From assembly GCA_002441135.1 (NCBI GenBank), contig DJVJ01000053.1:1-49540 (forward strand): DNA of 49,540 nucleotides. Reading direction: 5' to 3'. Under the pieces are notes generated by a model, which saw nothing but the letters and a program-made list of their open reading frames with translations, did no database searches and was not told where the DNA came from. Numbering within the stretch: position 1 is the stretch's first letter; every line of letters begins with the position of its first letter. Positions 42,213 to 49,540 of this stretch are shown one piece after another. Both the position numbers and the translations under genes were made by a program. This DNA comes from Caryophanales bacterium UBA6259. Lineage in GTDB: Bacteria > Bacillota > Bacilli > Tepidibacillales > Tepidibacillaceae.

Positions 42213-42995
42213 TCATACAAGTTTCCCTATTTTTATACGAATTCGTCCTTTTTTCGTATTTCCTTCCTGTTCTAGGAATTTATATCTCCCAAAGCCTCTT
42301 AAAGATACGATATCTCCTTGTTCTAAGACAAAATCAACCTGATCAATAACTTGCCAGTTCACTTTTACATTTTTTCCTTTAATAAAATCAGCGACTTTAG
42401 ACCTAGACTGATTAAAGACGTTAGCTGTAATTGTATCAATTCGTTGGGAGGTTACAGTGATATTTAATTCCTCTATTTTTTCTGATGGAATAACAAGCTC
42501 ATCTCGCTTGATCTGACTTAGCTCTACCTTTGTTCTACCCACCTGTTTTAGTTGAAACTGAACATAATCCGCTATTTCCTTTGCTACAATAACTTGTTTT
42601 CCCTCATCAGACAATAAAAGATCTCCAAATTTTTCTCGTTTTAAACCAATGTTTAAAAGCGCCCCTAAATAATCACGGTGATTTAGCTTGTGAAACTTGT
42701 TTTCTCCTTTTATTGAGAAAAAAACTAAATCCATCTCTTCCTTTTGAAAATACCAATAATCTGGAGCGATAAGCATTCTTGCTCTTTCTGCTCCTTCATA
42801 GCCTCCATCATAAAACATCGTCAAATCCATAGTGGAATTGACGATATTCTTTATTATATGTAACTGTCGTAAATCAACAAAATCGGTTAAGTATGGCTGT
42901 TGTGTTTGTGACACCTGTTCCACAACACTAATCATTTTCTCTACAAAGCCTTGTTCCTCTTTTCGGTAGTGAGGAAAAATATTTTCCTTATTCAT
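42213..42995 (-). CDS. ylmH: S4-domain RNA-binding protein YlmH
   Basis: RNA-binding protein of the division cluster; in B. subtilis it binds stalled 50S-peptidyl-tRNA complexes and can back up RqcP in alanine tailing. The 260-residue protein has an N-terminal YlmH domain and a C-terminal S4 domain (about 180-245, RIDTITANVFNQSRSKVADFI, RGFGRYKFL). GGAGG precedes the ATG. It shares the window with rqcH, its partner pathway protein. Confidence 0.92.
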   Translation of the reverse strand: MNKENIFPHYRKEEQGFVEKMISVVEQVSQTQQPYLTDFVDLRQLHIIKNIVNSTMDLTMFYDGGYEGAERARMLIAPDYWYFQKEEMDLVFFSIKGENKFHKLNHRDYLGALLNIGLKREKFGDLLLSDEGKQVIVAKEIADYVQFQLKQVGRTKVELSQIKRDELVIPSEKIEELNITVTSQRIDTITANVFNQSRSKVADFIKGKNVKVNWQVIDQVDFVLEQGDIVSLRGFGRYKFLEQEGNTKKGRIRIKIGKLV

Positions 42996-43007
42996 CTTGC
43001 TCCTCCA

Positions 43008-43280
43008 TTAGATAGAGTTCAGTAAAAATAATAAAACAACATGAACACCACGTTGGATAAATTGCAATGCAAACACTGCAACTATTGGCGAAATATCGAT
43101 CATACCTAAAGGTGGTATAAACTGTCTAAAAGGACGTAAATAAGGTTCAACCAATTTGCCGATTAATTCCCCAATTGTGGTACCTCTCATTTGTGGTAAC
43201 CAAGACATTAATATATACGCAAATATCAACCAAAAGTAAAGCTGGAAAAACGTATCCACAATTTCAATTAAAATATACAT
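43008..43280 (-). CDS. ylmG: YggT-family membrane protein (YlmG)
   Basis: Small membrane protein of the division cluster, with function not defined in detail. The 90-residue product has two membrane helices separated by a MRGTTIGELIGKLVEPYLRPFR segment, the hallmark of the YggT family (PxLxPFRxxIP). The second of two adjacent ATG codons (43280) is 5 bp after GAGGTG and is preferred. It lies between sepF and ylmH. Confidence 0.93.
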   Translation of the reverse strand: MYILIEIVDTFFQLYFWLIFAYILMSWLPQMRGTTIGELIGKLVEPYLRPFRQFIPPLGMIDISPIVAVFALQFIQRGVHVVLLFLLNSI

Positions 43281-43293
43281 CATTTCACCTCAA

Positions 43294-43713
43294 CTATTCT
43301 CTTTCCTCCTGCATTAACTCGGTAATAGCACCCTCAACATTTACATTCTCTGGTGTACAGAAAAAAATATGAGGTCCTATCTTTTTTATATTACCATTTA
43401 AAGCATACACACATCCACTTAAAAAGTCTACTACTCTTCTTCCTTGATTATCTAAACTTAAGCGTTGTAAATTAACCACTACAGGTCGATGATTACGCAA
43501 ATGATCCGCGATTTCTTGAGTTTCGTCATAGGAACGTGGTTCACTTAAAACAATCTTCATGTTTTTTTGACTATGAATACTGACAATATTATTTTTTTGT
43601 TTACGACTTGGAAATAGCTCTTCCTCTTCCATCTCTAATTCATCTTTATCATGTTCATCTAGATTTTGATCTTGATCCTGCAATCCAAAAAAATCCATTA
43701 ACTTTCCTATCAT
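43294..43713 (-). CDS. sepF: Cell-division protein SepF
   Basis: FtsZ-binding septum protein with an N-terminal membrane-targeting helix. The 139-residue protein begins MIGKLMDFFGLQDQD (amphipathic anchor), followed by an acidic linker. The globular core is PRSYDETQEIADHLRNHRPV...GCVYALNGNIKKIGPHIFFCTP. It overlaps ylmE by 4 bp and is followed by ylmG. GGGGGAG precedes the ATG. Confidence 0.96.
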   Translation of the reverse strand: MIGKLMDFFGLQDQDQNLDEHDKDELEMEEEELFPSRKQKNNIVSIHSQKNMKIVLSEPRSYDETQEIADHLRNHRPVVVNLQRLSLDNQGRRVVDFLSGCVYALNGNIKKIGPHIFFCTPENVNVEGAITELMQEERE

Positions 43714-44417
43714 GCTTGCTCCCCCATTCCTTTTTCATTCTTTCCTACCAAAATAGTGCCTAAACGTAAAAAGGTTGCTCCTTCTTCTACCGCTATTTCA
43801 AAATCATTAGACATACCCATTGAAAGCTCGGTTAAAGGTCTTTTCATAAGCTCTTTTTCATTAATTTGGTCCTTTAATTCTCTTAGACTACGAAAAATGC
43901 TTCTAATTTCCTCTCGACTTGCTTCAAATGGAGCCATCGTCATTAAACCAACAACTTCAATAGAATCAAATGCACTTATCTGAGTTACAAAATCAAACAC
44001 TTCCATTGGAGAGACACCTGTTTTGGTATCTTCGCCCGAAATATTCACTTGAATAAAGCACTTTGTTTTTATTCCAAGAGATTTTGCACGCTTATTGATT
44101 TCTTCAGCTAAGGATAGTCGATCCACCGAGTGAATATATTGAAATTTATCAATAATGTACTTTACCTTATTGGTTTGCAAACGTCCAATAAAATGCCAAT
44201 TTACTTTTGCAGATAAGGCCTCATATTTAGGAATTGCGTTTTGAACTACATTCTCACCGATATGTGCAATGCCTAAATCAATCACCGTTTTTGTTTTCTC
44301 TATATCCACATATTTCGTTACTGCTACAACCTTTACGTCGTTTTTATCACGGTTACCTCTTATACAGGCTTGTTCAATGATATCTTGAACCTTTTGATAA
44401 TTTTCTTGAATAGACAC
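43710..44417 (-). CDS. ylmE: PLP homeostasis protein YggS/YlmE (COG0325)
   Basis: PLP-binding protein that keeps vitamin B6 balance, with no known enzymatic reaction. The 235-residue protein has the PLP lysine in VAVTKYVD, then IGENVVQNA, WHFIGRLQTNKVKYI, GLMTMAPF and SMGMSNDFEIAVEEG, the family phosphate-binding end. The GTG start at 44417 follows AAAGGATG. It lies 2 bp after pgeF and overlaps sepF. Confidence 0.95.
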   Translation of the reverse strand: MSIQENYQKVQDIIEQACIRGNRDKNDVKVVAVTKYVDIEKTKTVIDLGIAHIGENVVQNAIPKYEALSAKVNWHFIGRLQTNKVKYIIDKFQYIHSVDRLSLAEEINKRAKSLGIKTKCFIQVNISGEDTKTGVSPMEVFDFVTQISAFDSIEVVGLMTMAPFEASREEIRSIFRSLRELKDQINEKELMKRPLTELSMGMSNDFEIAVEEGATFLRLGTILVGKNEKGMGEQA

Positions 44418-44419
44418 AC

Positions 44420-45250
44420 CTATTCATCCTTTCTAAAACCAATCCATGATGCCATTCTACCAGTCGACCCTTTTTCTCTACGATAAGAAAAAAAGAGATC
44501 ATTATCACAGCTTGTGCAATATGAAGAAATTTCGATATTATTCGGCAAAATTCCTGCCTCAATTAGAATTTGTTCATTCGCTTTTTTCAAATTTAAGTCA
44601 AAATGACCATTTTTCTTATCTACAATCATCTCCAATGGTATGAAAGATAGAGATTTTTTTAACGGGTTAATTACCTGATCATTAACTTCATAACAGCATT
44701 GATCTATCGCAGGACCAATAGTAACTAATATATTGTTTACATTAGACCCAAATTCCTTCACCATGGTTTCAATCATTTTGGCCCCTATTTTTAGCACAGT
44801 TCCCTTCCAACCAGCATGAGCCAATCCAATTACTTTTTTTACCGGATCAAAAAAAAGTAATGGGGTACAATCTGCATAATAGGATGTCAGTAAAATCCCT
44901 TTTTCGTTAGTTACCATTCCATCTGCAGCTTGTATTGCTGTTTGCAAATCCTTAGATCCCTTCCCTTTATCCTCCATGTTCACAATGGCAATGTGATTAC
45001 CATGAACTTGATCTGCAGCTGTCCATGCATCAAACGAGAAGCCTAATTCATGCGATAACGTTTTCCTATTATCGATGACTGTTTCTTGATTATCTCCTAC
45101 ATGCAAGGCTAGATTCATGGTTTGAAATGGATAAGCACTTGTACCTCCATGTCTAGAAGAAAACCCTACCTTCAAATTTTGATCTAGCTTTTCCCATGCA
45201 GGTATATGGAAATAAATAAATGGAGCTTCTTTTTTTACCAATGGTTCCAA
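44420..45250 (-). CDS. pgeF: Peptidoglycan editing factor / multicopper-like purine nucleoside enzyme PgeF (YlmD)
   Basis: Member of the YfiH/LACC1 family, with reported roles in removing wrong residues from peptidoglycan precursors and in purine nucleoside phosphorolysis. The TTG at 45250 is preferred because AAGGGGGAG lies 6 bp upstream (276 residues); an ATG at 45280 has no ribosome site. It has GFSSRHGG, ADQVHGN, TSYYADCTPLLFFD, GLAHAGWKGT and GPAIDQCCYEV, with the family's His/Cys zinc ligands. Confidence 0.92.
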   Translation of the reverse strand: MEPLVKKEAPFIYFHIPAWEKLDQNLKVGFSSRHGGTSAYPFQTMNLALHVGDNQETVIDNRKTLSHELGFSFDAWTAADQVHGNHIAIVNMEDKGKGSKDLQTAIQAADGMVTNEKGILLTSYYADCTPLLFFDPVKKVIGLAHAGWKGTVLKIGAKMIETMVKEFGSNVNNILVTIGPAIDQCCYEVNDQVINPLKKSLSFIPLEMIVDKKNGHFDLNLKKANEQILIEAGILPNNIEISSYCTSCDNDLFFSYRREKGSTGRMASWIGFRKDE

Positions 45251-45325
45251 AACTTTCTCCCCCTTATTTATTTTTATCATATCTTAACAAATCTATTTTC
45301 TCAAACCATATAAGCTGAAATAAGC

Positions 45326-45367
45326 AAAAAAAAAAAAAAAAAAAAAAAACACACTTGGTTAAGTGTG
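45326..45367 (-). terminator. Terminator after ylmC with a 24-base homopolymer tail
   Basis: A 7-bp stem (CACACTT / AAGTGTG, 45350-45367) is followed on the minus strand by 24 consecutive T residues (45326-45349). This is far longer than a normal terminator tail, so the exact length could be an assembly artefact. Confidence 0.85.
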
Positions 45368-45368
45368 A

Positions 45369-45686
45369 TTAATTTCTTACGTCATTTTTCTTATAAATAT
45401 CGTAATCTCTTTTATATTGGTCTTCCTCTCCTTCTAATGAACGAGTTGTACGGTCATCTAACTTAACCAGAATGACATCAAGACCAATTTTAATAATATT
45501 TTTCCATGGAATAATATATTCCGTTCCATTCCCAAAAAAACCAAAAAGTTTGCCTTGAGTTGGCACTACTAGCGCTTCAACACGACCACTTCTTAGGTCA
45601 ATTTCAAGATCATTGACTGTTCCTAATTTTTTACCATCAAATATATTGATTACATCCTTTGTTTGAAATTCAGATATTTTAACCAT
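45369..45686 (-). CDS. ylmC: YlmC/YmxH-family sporulation protein (PRC-barrel)
   Basis: Small PRC-barrel protein found in endospore formers. The 105-residue protein starts MVKISEFQTKDVINIFDGKKLG and shows the PRC pattern NDLEIDLRSGRVEALVVPTQG. Its role is not defined. It lies between sigG and pgeF, with terminators on both sides, so it is probably its own transcript or read-through from sigG. Confidence 0.9.
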   Translation of the reverse strand: MVKISEFQTKDVINIFDGKKLGTVNDLEIDLRSGRVEALVVPTQGKLFGFFGNGTEYIIPWKNIIKIGLDVILVKLDDRTTRSLEGEEDQYKRDYDIYKKNDVRN

Positions 45687-45749
45687 TTCTCAGCCCACCT
45701 ATTTTCATCTCTTTTATATGTATATGTACGTATGTTTAAAAATGTACAT

Positions 45750-45778
45750 CAAAAAAAGCCAATCTCAAAAGATTGGCT
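45750..45778 (-). terminator. Terminator after sigG
   Basis: A perfect 9-bp stem (AGCCAATCT / AGATTGGCT, 45757-45778) with a 4-nt loop and a T run on the minus strand. Confidence 0.9.
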
Positions 45779-45785
45779 TAATATT

Positions 45786-46565
45786 TTAGAACTTGACATA
45801 CTTGTGCATTTGTACAATCGCTGCCTTCTCTAGCCTTGAAACCTGTGCTTGCGATATACCTATTTCTTCGGCGACCTCCATTTGAGTTTTTCCTTCATAA
45901 AATCTCATGGAAAGAATCATTTTTTCTCTTTCATTTAAACGGTCTAGTGCTTGTTTTAATGCAACTTCTTCTGTCCACTGAGCATCCTTATTTTTCTCAT
46001 CACTGATTTGATCCATTACATAAATTGGATCGCCACCATCATGATAAATCGGCTCAAACAAAGAGACAGGATCTTGAATAGCATCTAAAGCAAAAACCAC
46101 ATCTTCTTTTGGTACATTTAATGCCTCAGAAATCTCATAGACACTGGGTTCGCGAGATTTTTCATTCGTCAAAGAATCTCTTACCTGTAATGCTTTATAT
46201 GCAATATCACGTAAGGATCTAGATACTCGTATTGGATTATTGTCTCGCAGATAACGTCGTATTTCCCCGATAATCATGGGAACTGCATAGGTAGAAAATT
46301 TAACGTTTTGACTTAAATCAAAATTATCAATTGCCTTCATTAAGCCAATACATCCAACCTGAAATAGATCATCAACATACTCTCCCCGGTTATTAAAGCG
46401 TTGAATTACACTTAGAACCAATCGAAGATTTCCGTTAATTAATTTCTCCCTTGCGATTCGTTCTCCCCCTTGTAATTCAACAAATAATTTTCTCATCTCG
46501 TCATTTTTTAATACTGGCAGTTTTGAAGTATCTACTCCGCAAATTTCTACTTTGCTTTTTGACAT
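45786..46565 (-). CDS. sigG: RNA polymerase sporulation sigma factor SigG
   Basis: Late forespore sigma factor. The 259-residue protein has region 2 (GNLRLVLSVIQRFNNRGEYVDDLFQVGCIGL, shown in part) with the FSTYAVPMIIGEIRRYLRD core. Region 4 has EVAEEIGISQAQVSRLEK. The N-terminus SKVEICGVDTSKLPVL is typical of SigG. GGAGGG precedes the ATG. It lies downstream of sigE, as in B. subtilis, with a possible forespore promoter in the gap. Confidence 0.96.
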   Translation of the reverse strand: MSKSKVEICGVDTSKLPVLKNDEMRKLFVELQGGERIAREKLINGNLRLVLSVIQRFNNRGEYVDDLFQVGCIGLMKAIDNFDLSQNVKFSTYAVPMIIGEIRRYLRDNNPIRVSRSLRDIAYKALQVRDSLTNEKSREPSVYEISEALNVPKEDVVFALDAIQDPVSLFEPIYHDGGDPIYVMDQISDEKNKDAQWTEEVALKQALDRLNEREKMILSMRFYEGKTQMEVAEEIGISQAQVSRLEKAAIVQMHKYVKF

Positions 46566-46598
46566 GATGCTCCCTCCAATCGGAGTAAGGTTATTGTA

Positions 46599-46628
46599 AA
46601 GTATCTCCTTTGGAGGAACATTTTATGC
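46599..46628 (-). promoter_or_regulatory. Candidate forespore (sigma-F/G type) promoter for sigG
   Basis: The minus strand has GCATA (46624-46628), an 18-bp spacer and GATACTT (46599-46605). This fits the sigma-G -35 pattern GHATR and spacing, but the -10 element matches CATWHTA in only five of seven bases. Confidence 0.35.
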
Positions 46629-47351
46629 TCATATCATTTTATTAAATTCTTTTCTTAATCGTCTGATAATTCTTTTTTCTAATCTTGAAATATATGACTG
46701 TGAAATTCCAAGAATATCCGCTACATCCTTCTGCGTCTTTTCATGTCCATCCTTTAGTCCAAAACGTAATTCCATAATGACTTTTTCCCGATCACTTAGC
46801 CTACTTAAAGCCTTTTTTAATAATTTTTTATCAACCTCATCCTCAATGTTCCTAGAAATTGTGTCATTCTCCGTACCCAGAATATCAGATAAGAGCAATT
46901 CATTTCCATCCCAATCAATATTTAAAGGTTCATCAAATGATACTTCAGTCTTAATTTTATTATTTCTTCTCAAAAACATTAAAATCTCATTTTCAATGCA
47001 ACGGGAAGCATAGGTTGCCAATTTAATATTTTTATCAATATCAAAGGTATTCACAGCTTTAATTAAACCAATCGAACCAATCGATACTAAATCCTCAATA
47101 TTAACCCCTGTATTATCAAACTTTCGCGCTATATAGACTACTAAACGTAGGTTCCGTTCTATAAGCATGGATTTAACTGCAACATCTCCACTTGGAAGTT
47201 TTTCTAATAATACCTCTTCTTCTTCTTTGGAAAGTGGTGGAGGTAGTGTTTCACTTCCCCCAATATAATGGACTTCTTCTGTCTTTAGTCCTAATAAAAA
47301 TAAAGCTTTATACCATAGAATTAATATTCGGATCTTCCACTTTTTCAGCAA
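46629..47351 (-). CDS. sigE: RNA polymerase sporulation sigma factor SigE (pro-form)
   Basis: Early mother-cell sigma factor made as an inactive precursor. A TTG start at 47351, 7 bp after GAGGGGGG, gives 240 residues, matching the 239-residue B. subtilis protein; the longer frame to 47393 lacks a ribosome site. The N-terminal ~27-residue pro-sequence is hydrophobic (IRILILWYKALFLLG), ahead of HYIGGSETLPPPLS. Region 2 holds LVVYIARKF...LATYASRCIENEILMFLRRNNK, and region 4 has DILGISQSYISRLEKR. It follows spoIIGA, its processing protease. Confidence 0.96.
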   Translation of the reverse strand: MLKKWKIRILILWYKALFLLGLKTEEVHYIGGSETLPPPLSKEEEEVLLEKLPSGDVAVKSMLIERNLRLVVYIARKFDNTGVNIEDLVSIGSIGLIKAVNTFDIDKNIKLATYASRCIENEILMFLRRNNKIKTEVSFDEPLNIDWDGNELLLSDILGTENDTISRNIEDEVDKKLLKKALSRLSDREKVIMELRFGLKDGHEKTQKDVADILGISQSYISRLEKRIIRRLRKEFNKMI

Positions 47352-47414
47352 TATTAGACCCCCCTCAGTTTTTTTTAGAAAAAAGTATTTCATTTTTTGT
47401 TCGAAGAGAAAAAC

Positions 47415-48326
47415 TTAGCTACTTAATAATTCCGGATGAATAATAGCTTGATATGAATTTTCATTCGATAAACGGCTATAGTTTAAGCCAATTAAAACTT
47501 TTGTTTTCTCTATCTGTCTATTATCCTCAGAATGAATCACCACCTTATCTGGCCGTACAGTAAGTATAAATTGCATCTCATTAGAAATTGTTCTAAATGG
47601 AACGATTTGCAGTCTTGAAAGCCACTTTGGCTCAATATCCTTTGTTACCTCTTCAAATAATTCCAAAATAAACTGGCCTTCTCTGTAAATCTCATTGAAT
47701 TTATCTGGAAGAAAAGAAGCTTCCATCGCCTCTAATACTAAAACAGGCTTTCTGGTAATTGGATCATATAGTTGATTTCCTGTATCTAGTAATCCTTTCC
47801 CATTAAATTTAAAATCAAAAATATAGATTTCAAAGTCTAGTAACTGGGATTGAAAATCAGTTTTTTTTCTGATTGACCTCTGAACTTTAGAAGAGAAAAA
47901 ATAGACCACTAAAAAGCTAATCATAACTAAAAAATAAATCAATAATGGGCTTGAAGATCTACTTACATAAATACCATTAATAATTTCATGATTCATTGGA
48001 AAAAGATTCTGGAAAGCAAGCACTCCTCCACCTATGACAAATGATACAAAATAAAAAGTAGCTAAAGAACGTACAAAACGAAAAAAATGCAAATAACCAA
48101 AGGATAACCAAATCATAACAATGGATAATAGAAATTTCGAAAGTAACACATGAAAAAAGCTTAAATGTGGTATAAAAAATACTAAGCTATACAAAGCACC
48201 TGCTAAAGCTCCTAAACTAAGCTTTAATTTCTTTGTCTCTAAATGCTGAAATCTAGCAGTAAGTAATAGAATTAAGTAATCCATTAAAAAATTTAATAAT
48301 AAAATGATATCTAGGTAAAATACCAC
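47415..48326 (-). CDS. spoIIGA: Sigma-E processing peptidase SpoIIGA
   Basis: Membrane aspartic protease that removes the SigE pro-sequence in the mother cell. The 303-residue protein has five N-terminal membrane helices and a C-terminal protease domain with catalytic Asp181 in GLLDTGNQLYDP. It starts with GTG at 48326, after GGTGAGG. It forms the spoIIG operon with sigE. A two-box Spo0A-type promoter candidate lies upstream. Confidence 0.95.
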   Translation of the reverse strand: MVFYLDIILLLNFLMDYLILLLTARFQHLETKKLKLSLGALAGALYSLVFFIPHLSFFHVLLSKFLLSIVMIWLSFGYLHFFRFVRSLATFYFVSFVIGGGVLAFQNLFPMNHEIINGIYVSRSSSPLLIYFLVMISFLVVYFFSSKVQRSIRKKTDFQSQLLDFEIYIFDFKFNGKGLLDTGNQLYDPITRKPVLVLEAMEASFLPDKFNEIYREGQFILELFEEVTKDIEPKWLSRLQIVPFRTISNEMQFILTVRPDKVVIHSEDNRQIEKTKVLIGLNYSRLSNENSYQAIIHPELLSS

Positions 48327-48371
48327 ATTTCCTCACCCTAATTATTAGAAGTGACATTAGTATATAATAAA

Positions 48372-48426
48372 AGTATATTCAAAGTCTGTCTAAACTTGCC
48401 GACAAGCTACCACTTTTTTTGTCAAA
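48372..48426 (-). promoter_or_regulatory. Candidate Spo0A-controlled spoIIG promoter
   Basis: TATACT (-10, 48372-48377) and TTGTCG (-35-like, 48400-48405) are 22 bp apart on the minus strand, the unusual spacing known for the B. subtilis spoIIG promoter. Two sequences resemble the 0A box (TTTGTCGAA): TTGTCGGCA at 48397-48405 and TTTGTCAAA at 48418-48426 (plus-strand reading). Confidence 0.5.
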
Positions 48427-48435
48427 TAAACAAGA

Positions 48436-48465
48436 AAAAAGCAGAACCTTTTCAGTCTGCTTTTT
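48436..48465 (-). terminator. Terminator after ftsZ
   Basis: GCAGA/TCTGC arms extended by A/T pairs, with a T run on the minus strand, lie 30 bp past the ftsZ stop codon. Confidence 0.8.
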
Positions 48466-48494
48466 CGTTGATCATATTATTTTAATTTACGCTT

Positions 48495-49540
48495 CTAGTA
48501 ATCTTTTCGATTACGTAAAAAAGTAGGAATATCTAAATTATCTTGACTAAACGGTTTAATGTTCACCTTATTAGCTGATCCAGCTTGTTCTTTAGACTGT
48601 GGTTTTGTATTTGAATTGATTGGCTTTTTTTCTTCATCAAAACCAGTAGCAATAACAGTAACGATAATCTCATCTTTTAGATTTTCATTAATTACCGCAC
48701 CAAAAATCATATTTACTTCTACGTCGGAATTGGAAGCTACGATATCAGCTGCCTCATTTACTTCATATAAGCTTAAATTAGTTCCTCCAGTAATATTCAT
48801 TAATACACCTTTGGCTCCATTAATCGATGTTTCAAGTAAAGGACTAAAAATTGCCTTCTTTGCAGCTTCAGCGGCTCTATTTTCCCCTGTAGCTACACCA
48901 ATTCCCATCAGAGCAGAGCCTTTTTCTGTCATAATGGTTTTCACATCGGCAAAGTCTAGGTTAATTAATCCAGGAACTGCAATTAAATCAGATATTCCCT
49001 GAACTCCTTGACGCAATACATTATCTGCTTGTCGAAAAGCTTCAATCATCGGCGTATTTTTATCGACAATTTCTAACAAACGATCATTAGGAATAACAAT
49101 TAATGTATCTACTTTTTCCTTTAACGCAGCAATTCCTAGCTCTGCCTGTAAAAGTCTTTTTCTTCCTTCAAAGGTAAATGGCTTGGTAACTACACCAACT
49201 GTTAAAGCACCAAGATCCTTTGCAATCTCAGCAATTACAGGTGCTGCTCCCGTTCCAGTTCCACCACCCATACCTGCTGTAACAAATACCATATCTGAAC
49301 CTTTTAGCATATTTTCAAGAGTTTCTCTACTCTCTTCGGCAGCTTTTTTACCAACGTCTGGGTTTGCTCCAGCTCCTAAACCACGCGTTAGTTTCTCTCC
49401 AATTTGGCTTTTACTATCAGCTAAAGAACGGTGAAGGGCTTGAGCATCAGTATTTACAGCTATAAATTCTACTCCTTGTACCCCTGCGTCAATCATGCGG
49501 TTTACTGCATTACTACCACCGCCACCTACACCAATTACTT
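48495..49540 (-). CDS. ftsZ: Cell-division GTPase FtsZ, 5' end outside window
   Basis: Tubulin-like GTPase forming the division ring. The frame is open to the window edge and begins with VIGVGGGGSNAVNRMIDAG, so the first ~15-20 residues are missing. The ATG at 49496 inside it is not the start. The tubulin signature GGGTGTGAAPVIAEIAK, the T7 loop and the C-terminal FtsA/SepF-binding peptide (DIPTFLRNRKDY) are present. It heads the division cluster together with sepF and divIVA further downstream. Confidence 0.97.
   Translation of the reverse strand, partial: VIGVGGGGSNAVNRMIDAGVQGVEFIAVNTDAQALHRSLADSKSQIGEKLTRGLGAGANPDVGKKAAEESRETLENMLKGSDMVFVTAGMGGGTGTGAAPVIAEIAKDLGALTVGVVTKPFTFEGRKRLLQAELGIAALKEKVDTLIVIPNDRLLEIVDKNTPMIEAFRQADNVLRQGVQGISDLIAVPGLINLDFADVKTIMTEKGSALMGIGVATGENRAAEAAKKAIFSPLLETSINGAKGVLMNITGGTNLSLYEVNEAADIVASNSDVEVNMIFGAVINENLKDEIIVTVIATGFDEEKKPINSNTKPQSKEQAGSANKVNIKPFSQDNLDIPTFLRNRKDY

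Noticed and set aside
45326..45349. Poly(A) run as a possible vector or cDNA artefact
   Set aside because: It joins directly to a hairpin at the end of ylmC and gene order continues normally on both sides, so a terminator tail is the simpler view.

Overview
This 49.5 kb window is low-GC DNA from a spore-forming Bacillota, most likely Bacillales. It carries sigE, sigG, spoIIGA and ylmC, T-box and PyrR RNA regulation, strong GGAGG ribosome binding sites and several TTG/GTG starts. Gene order follows the Bacillus subtilis ftsZ-to-coaBC block almost gene for gene. LL-diaminopimelate aminotransferase (dapL), a Thermus-type PyrE and an NrfC/NrfD redox module point away from B. subtilis itself, towards a facultative or strict anaerobe. 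The species cannot be fixed from the sequence alone.

Almost all core genes are on the minus strand, so transcription runs from right to left. From the right: ftsZ (cut by the window edge), spoIIGA-sigE, sigG, ylmC, pgeF-ylmE-sepF-ylmG-ylmH, divIVA, a T-box leader with ileS, a DUF5665-type gene, a DksA-like gene, lspA and rluD. Next comes the full de novo pyrimidine operon pyrR-pyrP-pyrB-pyrC-carA-carB-pyrK-pyrD-pyrF-pyrE, with three PyrR attenuators (before pyrR, pyrP and pyrB). On the far left are rqcH (plus strand), a Ca2+-type P-ATPase, corA, dapF-dapL, and yicC-remA-gmk-rpoZ-coaBC (coaBC cut by the window edge).

Between pyrE and rqcH (about 11.2-23.3 kb) the conserved order is broken by a 12-kb accessory region. 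It holds a decayed Nudix gene, a GNAT gene, an EcfT-like gene split by a -1 frameshift, a cytosolic polyferredoxin, and an operon of triple FMN-binding lipoprotein, ApbE flavin transferase, small anchored protein, Tat-type four-cluster ferredoxin and NrfD. Then come a TipA-like MerR regulator with a textbook 19-bp-spacer promoter, and an intact IS607-type element (serine TnpA, TnpB, probable omega RNA) inserted into a set of tiny membrane-associated genes.

The most interesting unit is the flavin/NrfCD locus (14.8-21.7 kb). Its parts resemble the Listeria flavin-based extracellular electron transfer locus (PplA-like lipoprotein, FmnB/ApbE-like transferase, FmnA/EcfT-like subunit). However, no Ndh2/EetAB genes are seen, and an NrfC/NrfD quinol module without any molybdopterin catalytic subunit sits in their place. 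Inference: menaquinol electrons may pass through NrfD and NrfC to the covalent flavins of the lipoprotein. Three TTGTGAAAAT-type sites resembling Rex operators flank the genes, which suggests NADH/NAD+ control.
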